Shown here piece after piece: positions 1 through 8,444 of a DNA stretch of 64,000 nucleotides. A program made the translations under genes and the position numbers. The notes under the pieces are model-generated. The model had not been told where the DNA came from. It searched no databases and worked only from the letters and a program-made list of their open reading frames with translations. The DNA comes from Rhizobium sp. S152 (GTDB lineage: Bacteria; Pseudomonadota; Alphaproteobacteria; Rhizobiales; Rhizobiaceae), in contig NZ_JAUDRZ010000029.1 of the NCBI RefSeq assembly GCF_030380735.1, positions 566-64,565 of the forward strand. Direction: 5' to 3'. Position 1 is the first letter of the stretch; each line of letters starts with the position of its first letter.

Positions 1-1
1 C

Positions 2-214
2 ACGGTGGAAAAGGCGCTCGGTCGTCCGGCCAAGCGCAAGATGCTGCCGATGCAGAAAGGCGACGTCCCGCGCACCTTCGCGAGCCCCGATCTTCTGATG
101 GCCCTCACCGGCTACAAGCCCGATACGACGCTTGAGGTCGGAGTCAAGGCCTTCGTCGACTGGTACCTGGAAGCGCACCGTGAACTCGACCGTCAACCGG
201 AGTTTATCCGATGA
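2..214 (+). CDS. NAD-dependent epimerase, C-terminal end (partial)
   Basis: This is the last ~70 residues of a protein that begins before the window; the frame is open to the left edge and the GTG at 5 is not a real start. The tail, with LLPMQKGDVPRTFAS, GYKPDTTLEVGV and FVDWY, matches the C-terminus of UDP-glucuronate 4-epimerase/LpsL-type short-chain epimerases, which make galacturonate or related sugar nucleotides for surface polysaccharide. The catalytic Tyr-x-x-x-Lys and Rossmann parts lie outside the window. The stop overlaps the start of the next gene by four bases (ATGA), so the two are probably translationally coupled in a polysaccharide operon. Family assignment is good; exact substrate is inference. 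Confidence 0.8.
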   Translation, partial: TVEKALGRPAKRKMLPMQKGDVPRTFASPDLLMALTGYKPDTTLEVGVKAFVDWYLEAHRELDRQPEFIR

Positions 215-2160
215 ACTATCGCGCCGAAATTGACGGGTTGAGAGCGATCGCCGTTGTTCCAGTTCTGCTTTTTCATGCCGCGATTTATCCCTTTAGCGGA
301 GGGTATGTCGGCGTCGACATTTTCTTTGTCATCAGCGGATACCTTATCACCGGCATTTTGATGAAGGAGATTGAGCAAGGCAGCTTTTCAGTTGTCGGCT
401 TCTATGATCGCCGGATCAGACGCATCTATCCCGCACTTTTTGCCACTATCATCGTCACCGCGATAGCCGCCGCGTTCGTTCTTTATGCTGACGATCTCAA
501 GGACTTCGGGCAAAGTGTCGTAGCAACGCTTACGTTCATGTCCAACGTCTTGTTTTGGCATGAAACTAATTACTTTGCTCCAAATGCAGAATTCAAGCCG
601 CTGCTGCACACTTGGTCGCTCGCGGTTGAAGAGCAGTTTTACGTTCTCTTTCCGCTGCTTTTGTCCGTTCTTGCTCACCGGGGCCGCCGCGGCCGATTCG
701 CAGTGATTGCGGTTCTAACCCTCATAAGCTTTGGAGCAGCCGAGGTTGCTGCGTCGCGTTCTCCAGCAAGCGCGTTCTTCCTTTTGCCCTTCCGATCTTG
801 GGAACTGTCGGCAGGTGCTCTGCTTGCACTTTATGAAAATGGACGAGCACGGCCGGCTGGACGTATCGCGTCGTTCGGTGGGGCCATCGGTCTTTTGTTG
901 ATTGCCTATTCCGTGGTCGGTCTCGATCTTGAGACCCCGTTTCCGGGGCGATGGGCGTTGCTTCCCGTTTGCGGGGCCTTGTTGGTCCTGCATTTCGCAC
1001 AGGCCTCCAATCTGATCGGCAGGATGCTCGGTTCGCCGGTTCCAGTCGCCATTGGCTTGATCAGCTTTAGTCTCTATCTGGTGCACCAGCCTATCTTTGC
1101 GCTGTACAGATATGCTCGTATCACTGAGCCTTCTCGATTCGAGATGATGGCCCTGATCGCGTTGAGCTTTGTGTTGGCATCAATTTCGTGGAAACTTATC
1201 GAACAACCATTCCGACGGGTCCGCTTTCGGTCACGCACGGTCTTTGCTTCAGCCGCATGTGGCAGCCTTGCTTTGGTTTCAGTTGGCTTAGTAGTGCACG
1301 TGAATGCCGGCTTCCCATCCTGGACGCTTGCACGGCTTTCTCCGCAGCAGGCCGTGGTCTATCGAAATTTACTGGAAGAACGAGGTCGCATCGACAGGGT
1401 CGCTGACAACAACAGATTCGCTGAATGCATATTCCGCACGGGTGAACTTAGCGAGACCTTTCGCCACCAATTCGGTGACTGTGCAAAAAAGCATGGCGCC
1501 GCGACCATCATTGTCGGCGATTCACATGCCGGTAACCTGTTCGACGCGATCGCGCCGTTGTCGGGTCGGCCGTTTGTCATCGGGATAAACAAGGGCTTTT
1601 GCCGCGCCGTTGAATCCAATCCCCAATGCTTTTATGGGGAATTGTTTGACTTCGTCACAACCAACGCTGCCTTGATCGACAAAATTATTTATATGCAGGC
1701 AGGTTTCTATCTCCTCGATGACCCAGACGGTGCCATCGGCAGTCGGGACATGTTCCAACGCTACACCGACCGGCCGTTCCCCGTCAGTCAATCTCGTATC
1801 GAGCTGACGCTGACATATCTCAGCAGACTTGCGAGTCACGTGAATGTAGTGTGGGTAGGTCCGTGGATAGATCCGCACGTTACGCATAACCAGCTTGTTG
1901 CAAACGGCTGCGACGGCTCGACAGATCTGCCCAATCCCTTTGTGATCCCTTCCTACACGCACCTCGACCAGACAGTGAACGCGTTGGCTCGCGAAAGGCA
2001 AATAGCCTACGTGTCGACGATCAACGCTTTGAATTTCAACGCGCGGCGCGATCTTGTCGACTGCAAGAATGTCTACTTTATCGATGCCGACCACTGGAGC
2101 GTTGCGGGCGAGCAGAGATTTGGACCGAAGGTGTTGGGGGCGCTCAAAGTGACGATGTGA
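211..2160 (+). CDS. OafA/YrhL-type O-acyltransferase with C-terminal SGNH domain
   Basis: A 649-residue membrane protein. Residues ~1-335 form an acyltransferase-3 domain, opening with YRAEIDGLRAIAV and a GYVGVDIFFVISGYLI block, with about ten hydrophobic segments. Residues ~400-645 form a soluble SGNH hydrolase-like domain with GDSHAGN (catalytic Ser) and a late DADHWS block (Asp/His). Such two-domain proteins transfer acetyl or other acyl groups across the inner membrane onto O-antigen, exopolysaccharide or Nod-factor-like sugars. The ATGA overlap with the epimerase supports a surface-polysaccharide role. The acceptor cannot be told from sequence. Confidence 0.93.
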   Translation: MNYRAEIDGLRAIAVVPVLLFHAAIYPFSGGYVGVDIFFVISGYLITGILMKEIEQGSFSVVGFYDRRIRRIYPALFATIIVTAIAAAFVLYADDLKDFGQSVVATLTFMSNVLFWHETNYFAPNAEFKPLLHTWSLAVEEQFYVLFPLLLSVLAHRGRRGRFAVIAVLTLISFGAAEVAASRSPASAFFLLPFRSWELSAGALLALYENGRARPAGRIASFGGAIGLLLIAYSVVGLDLETPFPGRWALLPVCGALLVLHFAQASNLIGRMLGSPVPVAIGLISFSLYLVHQPIFALYRYARITEPSRFEMMALIALSFVLASISWKLIEQPFRRVRFRSRTVFASAACGSLALVSVGLVVHVNAGFPSWTLARLSPQQAVVYRNLLEERGRIDRVADNNRFAECIFRTGELSETFRHQFGDCAKKHGAATIIVGDSHAGNLFDAIAPLSGRPFVIGINKGFCRAVESNPQCFYGELFDFVTTNAALIDKIIYMQAGFYLLDDPDGAIGSRDMFQRYTDRPFPVSQSRIELTLTYLSRLASHVNVVWVGPWIDPHVTHNQLVANGCDGSTDLPNPFVIPSYTHLDQTVNALARERQIAYVSTINALNFNARRDLVDCKNVYFIDADHWSVAGEQRFGPKVLGALKVTM

Positions 2161-2271
2161 AAGGGGCTGCTGCCTAGGAGAGGGCGCCTTGATGGGAGGC
2201 AAACTATCCCTCGAAGTTGGACTTAATCGCTCACCTTGTGCTCTTCCTATGAGGCACAGAAAACGCCGCTC

Positions 2272-3042
2272 CTAACGAACGACGCTGGGTTCAACCTCAT
2301 TGACGTGTGCTCGACGCCCTAGGCGTGCCTTCAACCTGCTATCGGCGTGGGGATCGAAATAGTGGTAGAGGGCAGTCGCGCGAACGGTGTTGGGATCGCA
2401 TGGTTCATTTGCGTGAATGGTGCGGTAGCCCCAGAACAGGTAGAGATTTCCTGGAACCATTTTGATTCTCGTAAATGACAATGGATTCCTCGCAGCTCGA
2501 TTTTTCAACGACCCCTGCCGGATTTTATCGACCATTACTTTGTCGACCAGATTTCTTGCATAGGTTTCCCGCACGGGCCTGGTGTTCGGGACGAGGAGGA
2601 GATCGCCAGCCCGACCGGCGGTGGGTATAACAATGGGAATTAGGGCTGTGAGCAGATAGGAGTCGTAGTGGAAGTTTAGAGAATGCTGCATCATTCCCTT
2701 GCCGGTCAGGCATCTAAGTATTTGGTAGAATTCTACGGCAGGGGCCGGCTTGTTGCAGCTCGCCACATAAAGCCTCGAAAAGATAGACTGGAAGCGCGTA
2801 GAATACGCCAGTTGATCGAGTCCGGACCCCTTGACGGCTTCGCTGCCTTTGAAGGCCACATATTCATTCCGCGAGGCGCGCACGGACGATTCAACGAACT
2901 CCTGCATTGTCACCAGACTGGCGGGTGCCAGGAAATCCGGCACACAGCAGTACCCGTCGTGCTCTATTGCAGCGAAAAGCGTTTGCAGCTGGGCATCGGA
3001 AATTTCGGGGGTGTTTTCATCAAGCGCACTTGCAGTATCCAT
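2272..3042 (-). CDS. 2OG-Fe(II) / phytanoyl-CoA dioxygenase-like protein
   Basis: A 256-residue protein with the facial-triad layout of iron/2-oxoglutarate oxygenases: HxD at H125-D127 (FHYDSYL), a distal His at ~210 (GYRTIHANEPC) and an Arg at ~221 that could hold the 2OG carboxylate. The double-stranded beta-helix region covers ~105-230. It resembles phytanoyl-CoA dioxygenase-type proteins, but the substrate is unknown. It stands alone, convergent with the upstream acyltransferase (111 bp between stops). Its upstream region holds a short CCCTA/TAGGG inverted repeat at ~3092-3105 that could be regulatory (weak). Confidence 0.7.
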   Translation of the reverse strand: MDTASALDENTPEISDAQLQTLFAAIEHDGYCCVPDFLAPASLVTMQEFVESSVRASRNEYVAFKGSEAVKGSGLDQLAYSTRFQSIFSRLYVASCNKPAPAVEFYQILRCLTGKGMMQHSLNFHYDSYLLTALIPIVIPTAGRAGDLLLVPNTRPVRETYARNLVDKVMVDKIRQGSLKNRAARNPLSFTRIKMVPGNLYLFWGYRTIHANEPCDPNTVRATALYHYFDPHADSRLKARLGRRAHVNEVEPSVVR

Positions 3043-3474
3043 AACGGACCTCGTAGCGTTTGAACCTCCAGCGATGACAATAGGCCCTATATCTAGGGTT
3101 GTCTAGCCGAAAGGTCGAAAAGAGAAAGCTAGCGGGCATCGTTGTCATTGGGCGCGGCCTGGCCAAAAGGCTAACAGCCTGTCACAGAGGATGCGATCGC
3201 AGCACTGCAGGCATAAGCTACCCCTCTCAGCATGTGCAAAGCGGGAGTGGCCACCCAGAGCATAAACTGAAAACAGCTATGACGAGTGTTTTTCCAAACA
3301 TGCCGTACATCGCAATGGGATTTACCACCCGGCCGCTTTTGGGGACCGATAATGGGACATATCGAATTCAGGCGAGGAGTTGGACTAACCCGGTCATCGC
3401 TAGGCCGGGGGCTTCGGCATGATTGCTGTTGGTGCGACGTAGCCTTCCAATCGACACCCACGGTTGGCAAGGGG
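3043..3474. other. Intergenic region without a recognisable gene
   Basis: 432 bp between the start of the oxygenase gene and the stop of the LysR gene. Short open frames exist on both strands, but none has a ribosome-binding site and a family-like protein. The right part probably holds the promoter of the minus-strand oxygenase gene near 3050-3110. Confidence 0.5.
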
Positions 3475-4362
3475 TCAAGTGGGGGCCGGGTTCAATGTCT
3501 GAAATTCCTGGGCTTGCGCGGCAAGCCAGTCGCAAAACAGGCTCGCCTTGTGATTGCGCCTCGACCGCTTCAGAGCCACATAGTGGTGCCCGCTGTCGAC
3601 GAAGCCAAACGGTGCGAGCAAGCGACCTGCATGGATGTCGTCGACGACGTAAGGCCAGGGTGCGGCGCATATGCCAAGCCCCGCCCGCGCTGCCTCCAGC
3701 ATGAAGTAGAAGTGCTCGTAGTCTACTCGTGGCCCTGCGGAAAGCTGGCGTCCTGAGCAAGAGCGCCAATCGTCCCAGGCATGCGGCCTTGTCCGAGTGT
3801 GAAGTTCCGGGTTTATACCGAAGCTTCCCGCGTGAATTTGTGCGAGGTGGACGGCCATGACCGGTCCGATCTGCTCCGGAAACAGCGCAATCACGTCTGC
3901 CCCAGGCGGCCACGGAGGATCGCCCACGCGAATGGCGACATCGAAGCCATCCCGCTCGAAGTCCACCGGCTTCGAGGATGCGGTCAACCGCACTTCGATC
4001 TTCGGGTAATCCGACTGGAAACGGTAAAGCCTCGGAATAAGCCATCGCATGGTGAAGGTTCCCGGACAGGAGACGTCGATAGCTCCCTCGTCCGTATCGG
4101 CAACCGCCCGCACTGAAGCATCGATCTGGTCGAAGGCCGTGCCGAGCCCAGCCAGCAATGTGAGGCCGGCCTCGGTGAGCCTCAAGCGGTTCTTTGGACC
4201 TTCGAACAGAGGCACGCCAAGCAGAGCCTCGAGATGTTGTATCTGGCGGCTCACGGCACTGTGGGTCACGTTCAGTTCATCTGCGGCAAGCGTCATTCGT
4301 CCATGACGGCCTGCAGCCTCGAATGCGCGCAGCGCGTTGAGTGAGGGAATATGTCTGCTCAT
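3475..4362 (-). CDS. LysR-family transcriptional regulator (GcvA-like)
   Basis: A 295-residue LTTR starting at MSRHIPSLNALRAFEAAGRHG. The winged HTH is residues ~5-65, with AADELNVTHSAVSRQIQHLE as the recognition region, followed by GVPLFEG. The substrate-binding domain follows (~90-290). LNALRAFEAAGRHG and the APWPYVVDDI tail are typical of the GcvA/AmpR-like subgroup. The frame stays open upstream to 4839, but that extension is antisense to the divergent methyltransferase and is not protein-like. It is divergent from the methyltransferase gene, a common arrangement in which the LTTR controls its neighbour. Confidence 0.9.
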   Translation of the reverse strand: MSRHIPSLNALRAFEAAGRHGRMTLAADELNVTHSAVSRQIQHLEALLGVPLFEGPKNRLRLTEAGLTLLAGLGTAFDQIDASVRAVADTDEGAIDVSCPGTFTMRWLIPRLYRFQSDYPKIEVRLTASSKPVDFERDGFDVAIRVGDPPWPPGADVIALFPEQIGPVMAVHLAQIHAGSFGINPELHTRTRPHAWDDWRSCSGRQLSAGPRVDYEHFYFMLEAARAGLGICAAPWPYVVDDIHAGRLLAPFGFVDSGHHYVALKRSRRNHKASLFCDWLAAQAQEFQTLNPAPT

Positions 4363-4372
4363 GTGAGATTTC

Positions 4373-4389
4373 CGAACATAGGATGTTCG
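4373..4389. promoter_or_regulatory. Perfect palindrome in the LysR/methyltransferase intergenic region
   Basis: CGAACAT-AGG-ATGTTCG, seven-base arms with a three-base centre, lies 11 bases upstream of the lysR start and between the two divergent genes. Position and symmetry suggest an operator, most simply for autoregulation by the adjacent LTTR. Binding is inference. Confidence 0.4.
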
Positions 4390-4476
4390 ATCATATCGGT
4401 TTTCAGCTCGTTCTGCATAGCCATATATGGCGACCACGGAACGTCGTTCTTCGATTAATGAACATGAAGGGCTGAC

Positions 4477-5301
4477 GTGGCCGGGTGTTTTCATAAGAGA
4501 AGGTTGAAAGCGGTGAGTGAGAGACATCAAGACGGCAGCGCGGGTGATGCGAACTACGGCGTTATCGGTGGAGGATATGCAAGCTACCGCCAGCCGGAGC
4601 CTCATATAGCGGAATTCATTCGGCGAGCTCTCGGCGATGCGCGCACGGTGTTGAACGTCGGCGCGGGCGCCGGCTCCTACGAGCCCGTGGATCGTACCGT
4701 GACGGCCGTCGAGCCTTCCGCGTCCATGCGCGCGCAGCGTCCGGCTCATCTTCCGGTCGCGATCGATGCTGTCGCGGAGAGACTGCCTTTCGCCAACAAG
4801 TCCTTCGAAGCCAGCATGGCTTCGTTCACCGTTCACCAATGGTCAAATCTGGCCGCCGGCCTTGCCGAGATGCGCCGCGTTACGAGTGGGCCGGTCCTCG
4901 TTCTCACTTGCGATCCGAATGAACTCACCCGATGCTGGCTGAACGACTATGCGCCCGAGATGATCGCCGTGGAGGCCCGGCGTTATCCGGCCATCAGTGC
5001 GATATGCGAGCAATTGGGCGGTGATGCCGAGGTTCTTGCTGTCCCCATTCCGCTTGGCTGCGTCGATGGGTTCGGCGAAGCCTATTACGGCCGGCCCGAG
5101 CGCATTCTGGAACCCGGCGCCCGTCTTGCCAATTCGGCATGGAGCTTCGTTGACCAGAGCGTCGGTGAGCGATTTGTCGCCGATCTGAGCCGGGATTTGG
5201 CGAACGGGAACTGGGATGCGCGCCATGGCGGACTACGCACACGGCCGTTTTTCGAGGGATCGCTACGTCTCATAGTCGTAAGGCCGGGAGATGCCGCTTG
5301 A
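4477..5301 (+). CDS. SAM-dependent class I methyltransferase
   Basis: A 274-residue methyltransferase of the methyltransf_11 type. Motif I is VLNVGAGAGSYEP (~residues 58-70), the acidic end of strand 2 is VTAVEPS, and a post-I region carries ERLPFANKSFEASMASFTVHQW. The substrate is not evident. The GTG at 4477 has GAAGGG five bases upstream and is preferred; a second in-frame GTG at 4513 is the alternative and loses only 12 non-conserved residues. It is divergent from a LysR regulator, which probably controls it. Confidence 0.85.
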   Translation: MAGCFHKRRLKAVSERHQDGSAGDANYGVIGGGYASYRQPEPHIAEFIRRALGDARTVLNVGAGAGSYEPVDRTVTAVEPSASMRAQRPAHLPVAIDAVAERLPFANKSFEASMASFTVHQWSNLAAGLAEMRRVTSGPVLVLTCDPNELTRCWLNDYAPEMIAVEARRYPAISAICEQLGGDAEVLAVPIPLGCVDGFGEAYYGRPERILEPGARLANSAWSFVDQSVGERFVADLSRDLANGNWDARHGGLRTRPFFEGSLRLIVVRPGDAA

Positions 5302-5331
5302 AAGGCGAATTGACTGCCCCACCGTCGCTTG

Positions 5332-5352
5332 CAGGCCCCTCTCCCGGGCCTG
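5332..5352. terminator. GC-rich hairpin downstream of the methyltransferase gene
   Basis: CAGGCCC and GGGCCTG form a seven-base-pair stem with a seven-base loop, 30 bases after the stop. There is no T-run, so it is either a weak or factor-assisted terminator or just a stable mRNA 3' end. Confidence 0.3.
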
Positions 5353-5482
5353 TGGGCGCCGCCGCACATCAAAGCGTTCGCCCGCAAAACAAGCTTCGAA
5401 AGGTTGTTGCTCCGATCACATTTTAGTGTCGTCGCTCCAATATGCGAAACAAAGCGATCTCTTCTCACGTACAGGCAAGCGA

Positions 5483-5506
5483 CGCTATATTCATAACGAT
5501 ATAGCG
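5483..5506. promoter_or_regulatory. Inverted repeat upstream of msrB-dipZ
   Basis: CGCTATAT and ATATAGCG are perfect eight-base arms around an eight-base spacer, about 70 bases before the msrB start. The symmetry fits a dimeric repressor of MarR/TetR or redox-regulator type. No regulator gene is adjacent, so the binding protein is unknown. Confidence 0.4.
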
Positions 5507-5573
5507 CTTCGGAACACGGTGCCCGTCAGAGCGTCCATGTCTGGCGGGCAGGCGAGGTGAGGAGATCACGACT

Positions 5574-6059
5574 ATGGTCAACAGACGCAATGTTCTCATT
5601 GGCACGGGGGTTGGTGTGCTCGCGCTTCGTTTCGGCTTCGCGGACCGAGCCGCAGCGGCAGAAAGCTATCCCGTGTCTCACACGGATGCAGAATGGCGGA
5701 AACTGCTTTCTGCAGACCAATATTCCGTCCTTCGCAAGGAAGGAACGGAATACCCATTCACCAGCCCACTCCTCAATGAACACCGAAAAGGCAACTTTGC
5801 CTGCGCGGGCTGCGATCAGGACGCGTTCTCGTCGGCCACCAAGTTCGAGAGCGGTACGGGCTGGCCGAGCTTCTGGTCGCCGCTCGACGGTGCGATCGGC
5901 ACGGCGAAAGACACCTCCGTGGGCACGGACAGGACCGAGGTCCATTGCAGTCGCTGCGGTGGCCATCTCGGCCACGTGTTCGACGATGGCCCCAAACCCA
6001 CAGGTCTTCGTTACTGCATGAACGGCGTCGCCATGAAATTTCATCCGGCTTCGGCCTGA
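5574..6059 (+). CDS. msrB: Exported peptide-methionine (R)-S-oxide reductase
   Basis: A 161-residue MsrB. The N-terminus (NRRNVLIGTGVGVLALRFG, then an AAA cleavage region) looks like a twin-arginine signal. The mature part has the two zinc pairs C77/C80 (CAGC) and C125/C128 (CSRC), the GTGWPSFW block and the catalytic C148 in LRYCMNG. It reduces methionine-R-sulfoxide in proteins, here probably in the periplasm. It is followed at 18 bases by a CcdA-thioredoxin fusion that could supply electrons. Family certain; periplasmic placement inferred from the signal. Confidence 0.95.
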   Translation: MVNRRNVLIGTGVGVLALRFGFADRAAAAESYPVSHTDAEWRKLLSADQYSVLRKEGTEYPFTSPLLNEHRKGNFACAGCDQDAFSSATKFESGTGWPSFWSPLDGAIGTAKDTSVGTDRTEVHCSRCGGHLGHVFDDGPKPTGLRYCMNGVAMKFHPASA

Positions 6060-6077
6060 TTGACCAGAGACGGTTCC

Positions 6078-7928
6078 ATGATCCTTTTCATTCTTGCCTA
6101 TCTTGGCGGCGTGCTGACGATCGTCAGCCCCTGCATTCTACCCGTCCTTCCGTTCGTCTTCGCCCGCGCGGGACAACCCTTCATGCGCAGTACTTTCCCG
6201 ATGCTGGTCGGGATGGCTGCCACCTTCGCAGGCGTCGCAACGCTTGCTGCCGTTGGCGGAGGCTGGGCGGTTCAGGCGAACGAGTATGGCCGCTATGCCG
6301 CGCTGCTGCTACTTGCCGCCTTCGGTGTCGTTCTCCTGTTTCCGGCACTCTCGGACTATCTCACCCGTCCGCTCGTCTCATTGGGCGCGCGTCTGACGCA
6401 ATCTGCCGACAGGGAGAACCGGAGCGGCGGCTCCAGCGTCATCGCTTCGCTTTTCCTTGGGTTTGCGACAGGTCTACTTTGGGCGCCCTGCGCCGGACCG
6501 GTCCTGGGGCTTGTCCTCACGGGCGCCGCGCTGCAGGGCGCCAGCGTCGGCACAACGCTTCTGCTGCTTGCGTACGCGCTTGGCGCCGCGACCTCGCTCG
6601 CTATGGCGCTTCTTGTCGGCGGCAGGTTCTACCAGAAAATGAAGCGGTCGCTCGGTGTTGGCGAGTGGTTGCGGCGCGGTGTCGGCGTTGCGGTTCTCAT
6701 CGCTGTTGCGGCGATCGGCACGGGCCTCGATACCGGCTTTCTGACACAGGCGTCGGTCGCCAGCACTGCATCACTTGAGCAAAGATTGATCGACAAATTG
6801 CAGCCGCGGAAGCCGTCGTCTGTCTTCATGGCTGACGATGATGCTGGCGCGAGGATGATGAGCGGCGGCAACAACCAGATGATGATGTCGGGTAACAACG
6901 CGGCGATGGCTGGCTCTAACGCAATGACGATGCGAGCGAAGGCAAAATCGGCTTCGGCGGCCCTGCCGATCGAAGGAAAGCTGCCATCGCTCGACGGCGC
7001 TGTTCAGTGGCTGAACTCGCCGCCGATCTCGGCTGAAACCCTTAAGGGCAAGGTGGTGCTGGTCGACTTTTGGACCTATTCCTGCATCAACTGCATTCGG
7101 GCCATTCCCTATGTCAAAGCCTGGGCGGAGAAATATCGCGATCAGGGACTGGTTGTGATTGGCGTGCATGCGCCGGAATTCGCTTTCGAGAAGAATGTCG
7201 ACAATGTGAAGAAGGCGATCGGGGATCTCGGCATCACTTATCCTGTCGCCATCGACAACGATTATGCCATCTGGCGCGCTTTCGACAATCAATACTGGCC
7301 GGCGCATTATTTCATCGACGCCGAGGGGCGGATACGCCATCACCATTTCGGCGAGGGTGACTATGATCAGTCCGAGCGGAATATACAGGAGCTCCTTGCA
7401 GAAGCAGGAAAGGCGAACGTTGCCTCGGATATTATCGATGTAAAAGCAACCGGCGCCGAGGCGGCATCTAACCAGGCGGACGTTCAATCGCCGGAAACCT
7501 ACGTCGGATGGCAGCGCTCGGAGAACTTCGTTGATACCAACGGAACGGTCAACGATGCAGCGCATACCTACATCGCTGCGACGCCGCGGCTTAACGAATG
7601 GGGCCTGACAGGTAACTGGACGGTCGGCGCGGAACAGGCGAAGCTAAACAACAAGGATGGCAGCGTCTACTACCGTTTCCATGCGCGCGATTTGCATCTC
7701 GTTCTCGGGCCCGGAGAGGACGGCAAGCCGGTCCGCTTCCAGGTGACCGTCGATGGCAAGCCTCCGGGAACCAGTCACGGAGGCGATACCGATGCAGATG
7801 GCAACGGCACGGTGACAGAGCAGCGGCTCTACCAGCTCGTTCGTGAGGCAGGGGCAGTCGGCGACCACACTTTCGAAATCCGCTTCCTCGATCCCGGCGT
7901 TCAGGCATTCGCATTCACCTTCGGCTGA
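6078..7928 (+). CDS. DipZ-type CcdA/thioredoxin fusion, transmembrane thiol reductant conduit
   Basis: A 616-residue protein. Residues ~1-225 are a CcdA/DsbD-like membrane domain with the paired cysteines SPCILPVLPF and WAPCAGPVLG. Residues ~251-291 are a linker with nine methionines in 41 residues. Residues ~295-440 are a TlpA-like thioredoxin with CINC at C336/C339. Residues ~455-616 form the beta-rich C-terminal domain of DipZ proteins. It would carry electrons from cytoplasmic thioredoxin to the periplasm. The ATG at 6078 is preferred over the TTG at 6060. Right after msrB, it is the obvious reductant donor for exported MsrB (inference). The methionine-rich linker is unusual. Confidence 0.92.
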   Translation: MILFILAYLGGVLTIVSPCILPVLPFVFARAGQPFMRSTFPMLVGMAATFAGVATLAAVGGGWAVQANEYGRYAALLLLAAFGVVLLFPALSDYLTRPLVSLGARLTQSADRENRSGGSSVIASLFLGFATGLLWAPCAGPVLGLVLTGAALQGASVGTTLLLLAYALGAATSLAMALLVGGRFYQKMKRSLGVGEWLRRGVGVAVLIAVAAIGTGLDTGFLTQASVASTASLEQRLIDKLQPRKPSSVFMADDDAGARMMSGGNNQMMMSGNNAAMAGSNAMTMRAKAKSASAALPIEGKLPSLDGAVQWLNSPPISAETLKGKVVLVDFWTYSCINCIRAIPYVKAWAEKYRDQGLVVIGVHAPEFAFEKNVDNVKKAIGDLGITYPVAIDNDYAIWRAFDNQYWPAHYFIDAEGRIRHHHFGEGDYDQSERNIQELLAEAGKANVASDIIDVKATGAEAASNQADVQSPETYVGWQRSENFVDTNGTVNDAAHTYIAATPRLNEWGLTGNWTVGAEQAKLNNKDGSVYYRFHARDLHLVLGPGEDGKPVRFQVTVDGKPPGTSHGGDTDADGNGTVTEQRLYQLVREAGAVGDHTFEIRFLDPGVQAFAFTFG

Positions 7929-7953
7929 AATGAGCTAATCATGACCGGCCAGC

Positions 7954-8196
7954 TTATCGACTGCCAGAAAGCATCTCTATCACGGTCCGGATTGAATCCG
8001 GAGTGCCATCGAATTTCTCAACTAGCGCAGCAACGGCTCCATCCCCCACGCCCATACGGCGTCTGAGCCCCGCAGCAATGCCGGGTCTGTCGGCGGGTGT
8101 CTGGTTCTGGCTGAGCTTTGCGGTCCGTCGTCTTGCGAGGGCGAAGATCTGCTGACACGAGGCGCAGAAATGGCGGCGTATTGAGTGTATCCTCAC
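7954..8196 (-). CDS. Small hypothetical protein at the end of the adhesin secretion operon
   Basis: An 80-residue ORF from a GTG that directly follows the TAA of the upstream 41-codon ORF. It is Arg/His-rich at the N-terminus with a CASC pair (residues ~11-14), then an acidic/hydrophobic helix-like C-terminal half ending DSIRTVIEMLSGSR. I do not recognise a family. Tight spacing suggests co-transcription. A second frame over the same bases (8018-8224) also stays open, so the true frame is not certain. Confidence 0.4.
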   Translation of the reverse strand: MRIHSIRRHFCASCQQIFALARRRTAKLSQNQTPADRPGIAAGLRRRMGVGDGAVAALVEKFDGTPDSIRTVIEMLSGSR

Positions 8197-8322
8197 TTAT
8201 GCTTCCGCGGCCCGCACAACCCATACGCTAATATCCAAGCCTGGAGCCGGAGCCTCGTTGACCTCTTCTTCCGCAACTGCTGGCGTGAGCTTGTAGCGGA
8301 GGTTTTCGCTTTCGATGATCAT
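8197..8322 (-). CDS. 41-residue peptide of unknown function
   Basis: The ATG at 8322 has GAGG six bases upstream (GAGGAAAACCATG); a second ATG at 8334 is possible. The peptide begins MIIESENLRYKLTP, has an acidic middle (VAEEEVNEAPAPG) and a hydrophobic end with ISVWVV. The layout, a charged leader-like part then a short hydrophobic/aromatic tail, resembles a peptide precursor, but no maturation enzyme is assignable, so this is speculation. It lies 122 bases after the stop of the 591-residue gene in the type I secretion operon and abuts the 80-residue ORF. Confidence 0.45.
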   Translation of the reverse strand: MIIESENLRYKLTPAVAEEEVNEAPAPGLDISVWVVRAAEA

Positions 8323-8444
8323 GGTTTTCCTCATCGGCCTCGATGATCTTGAACCTGCTCCGCGTTTTGTTAGCCAACTCAACGATGAGTTCGTCTTCAG
8401 CTTCGCGCAATTTAGCGTCTTGACTATCCAACGCAATCGATAGG

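Noticed and set aside
4363..4839. N-terminal extension of the LysR frame to 4839
   Set aside because: It is antisense to the methyltransferase, lacks LTTR homology, and the HTH begins normally at MSRHIPSLNAL.
5526..6044. 172-codon minus-strand ORF over msrB
   Set aside because: Antisense to a clear MsrB with conserved catalytic residues; no family features.
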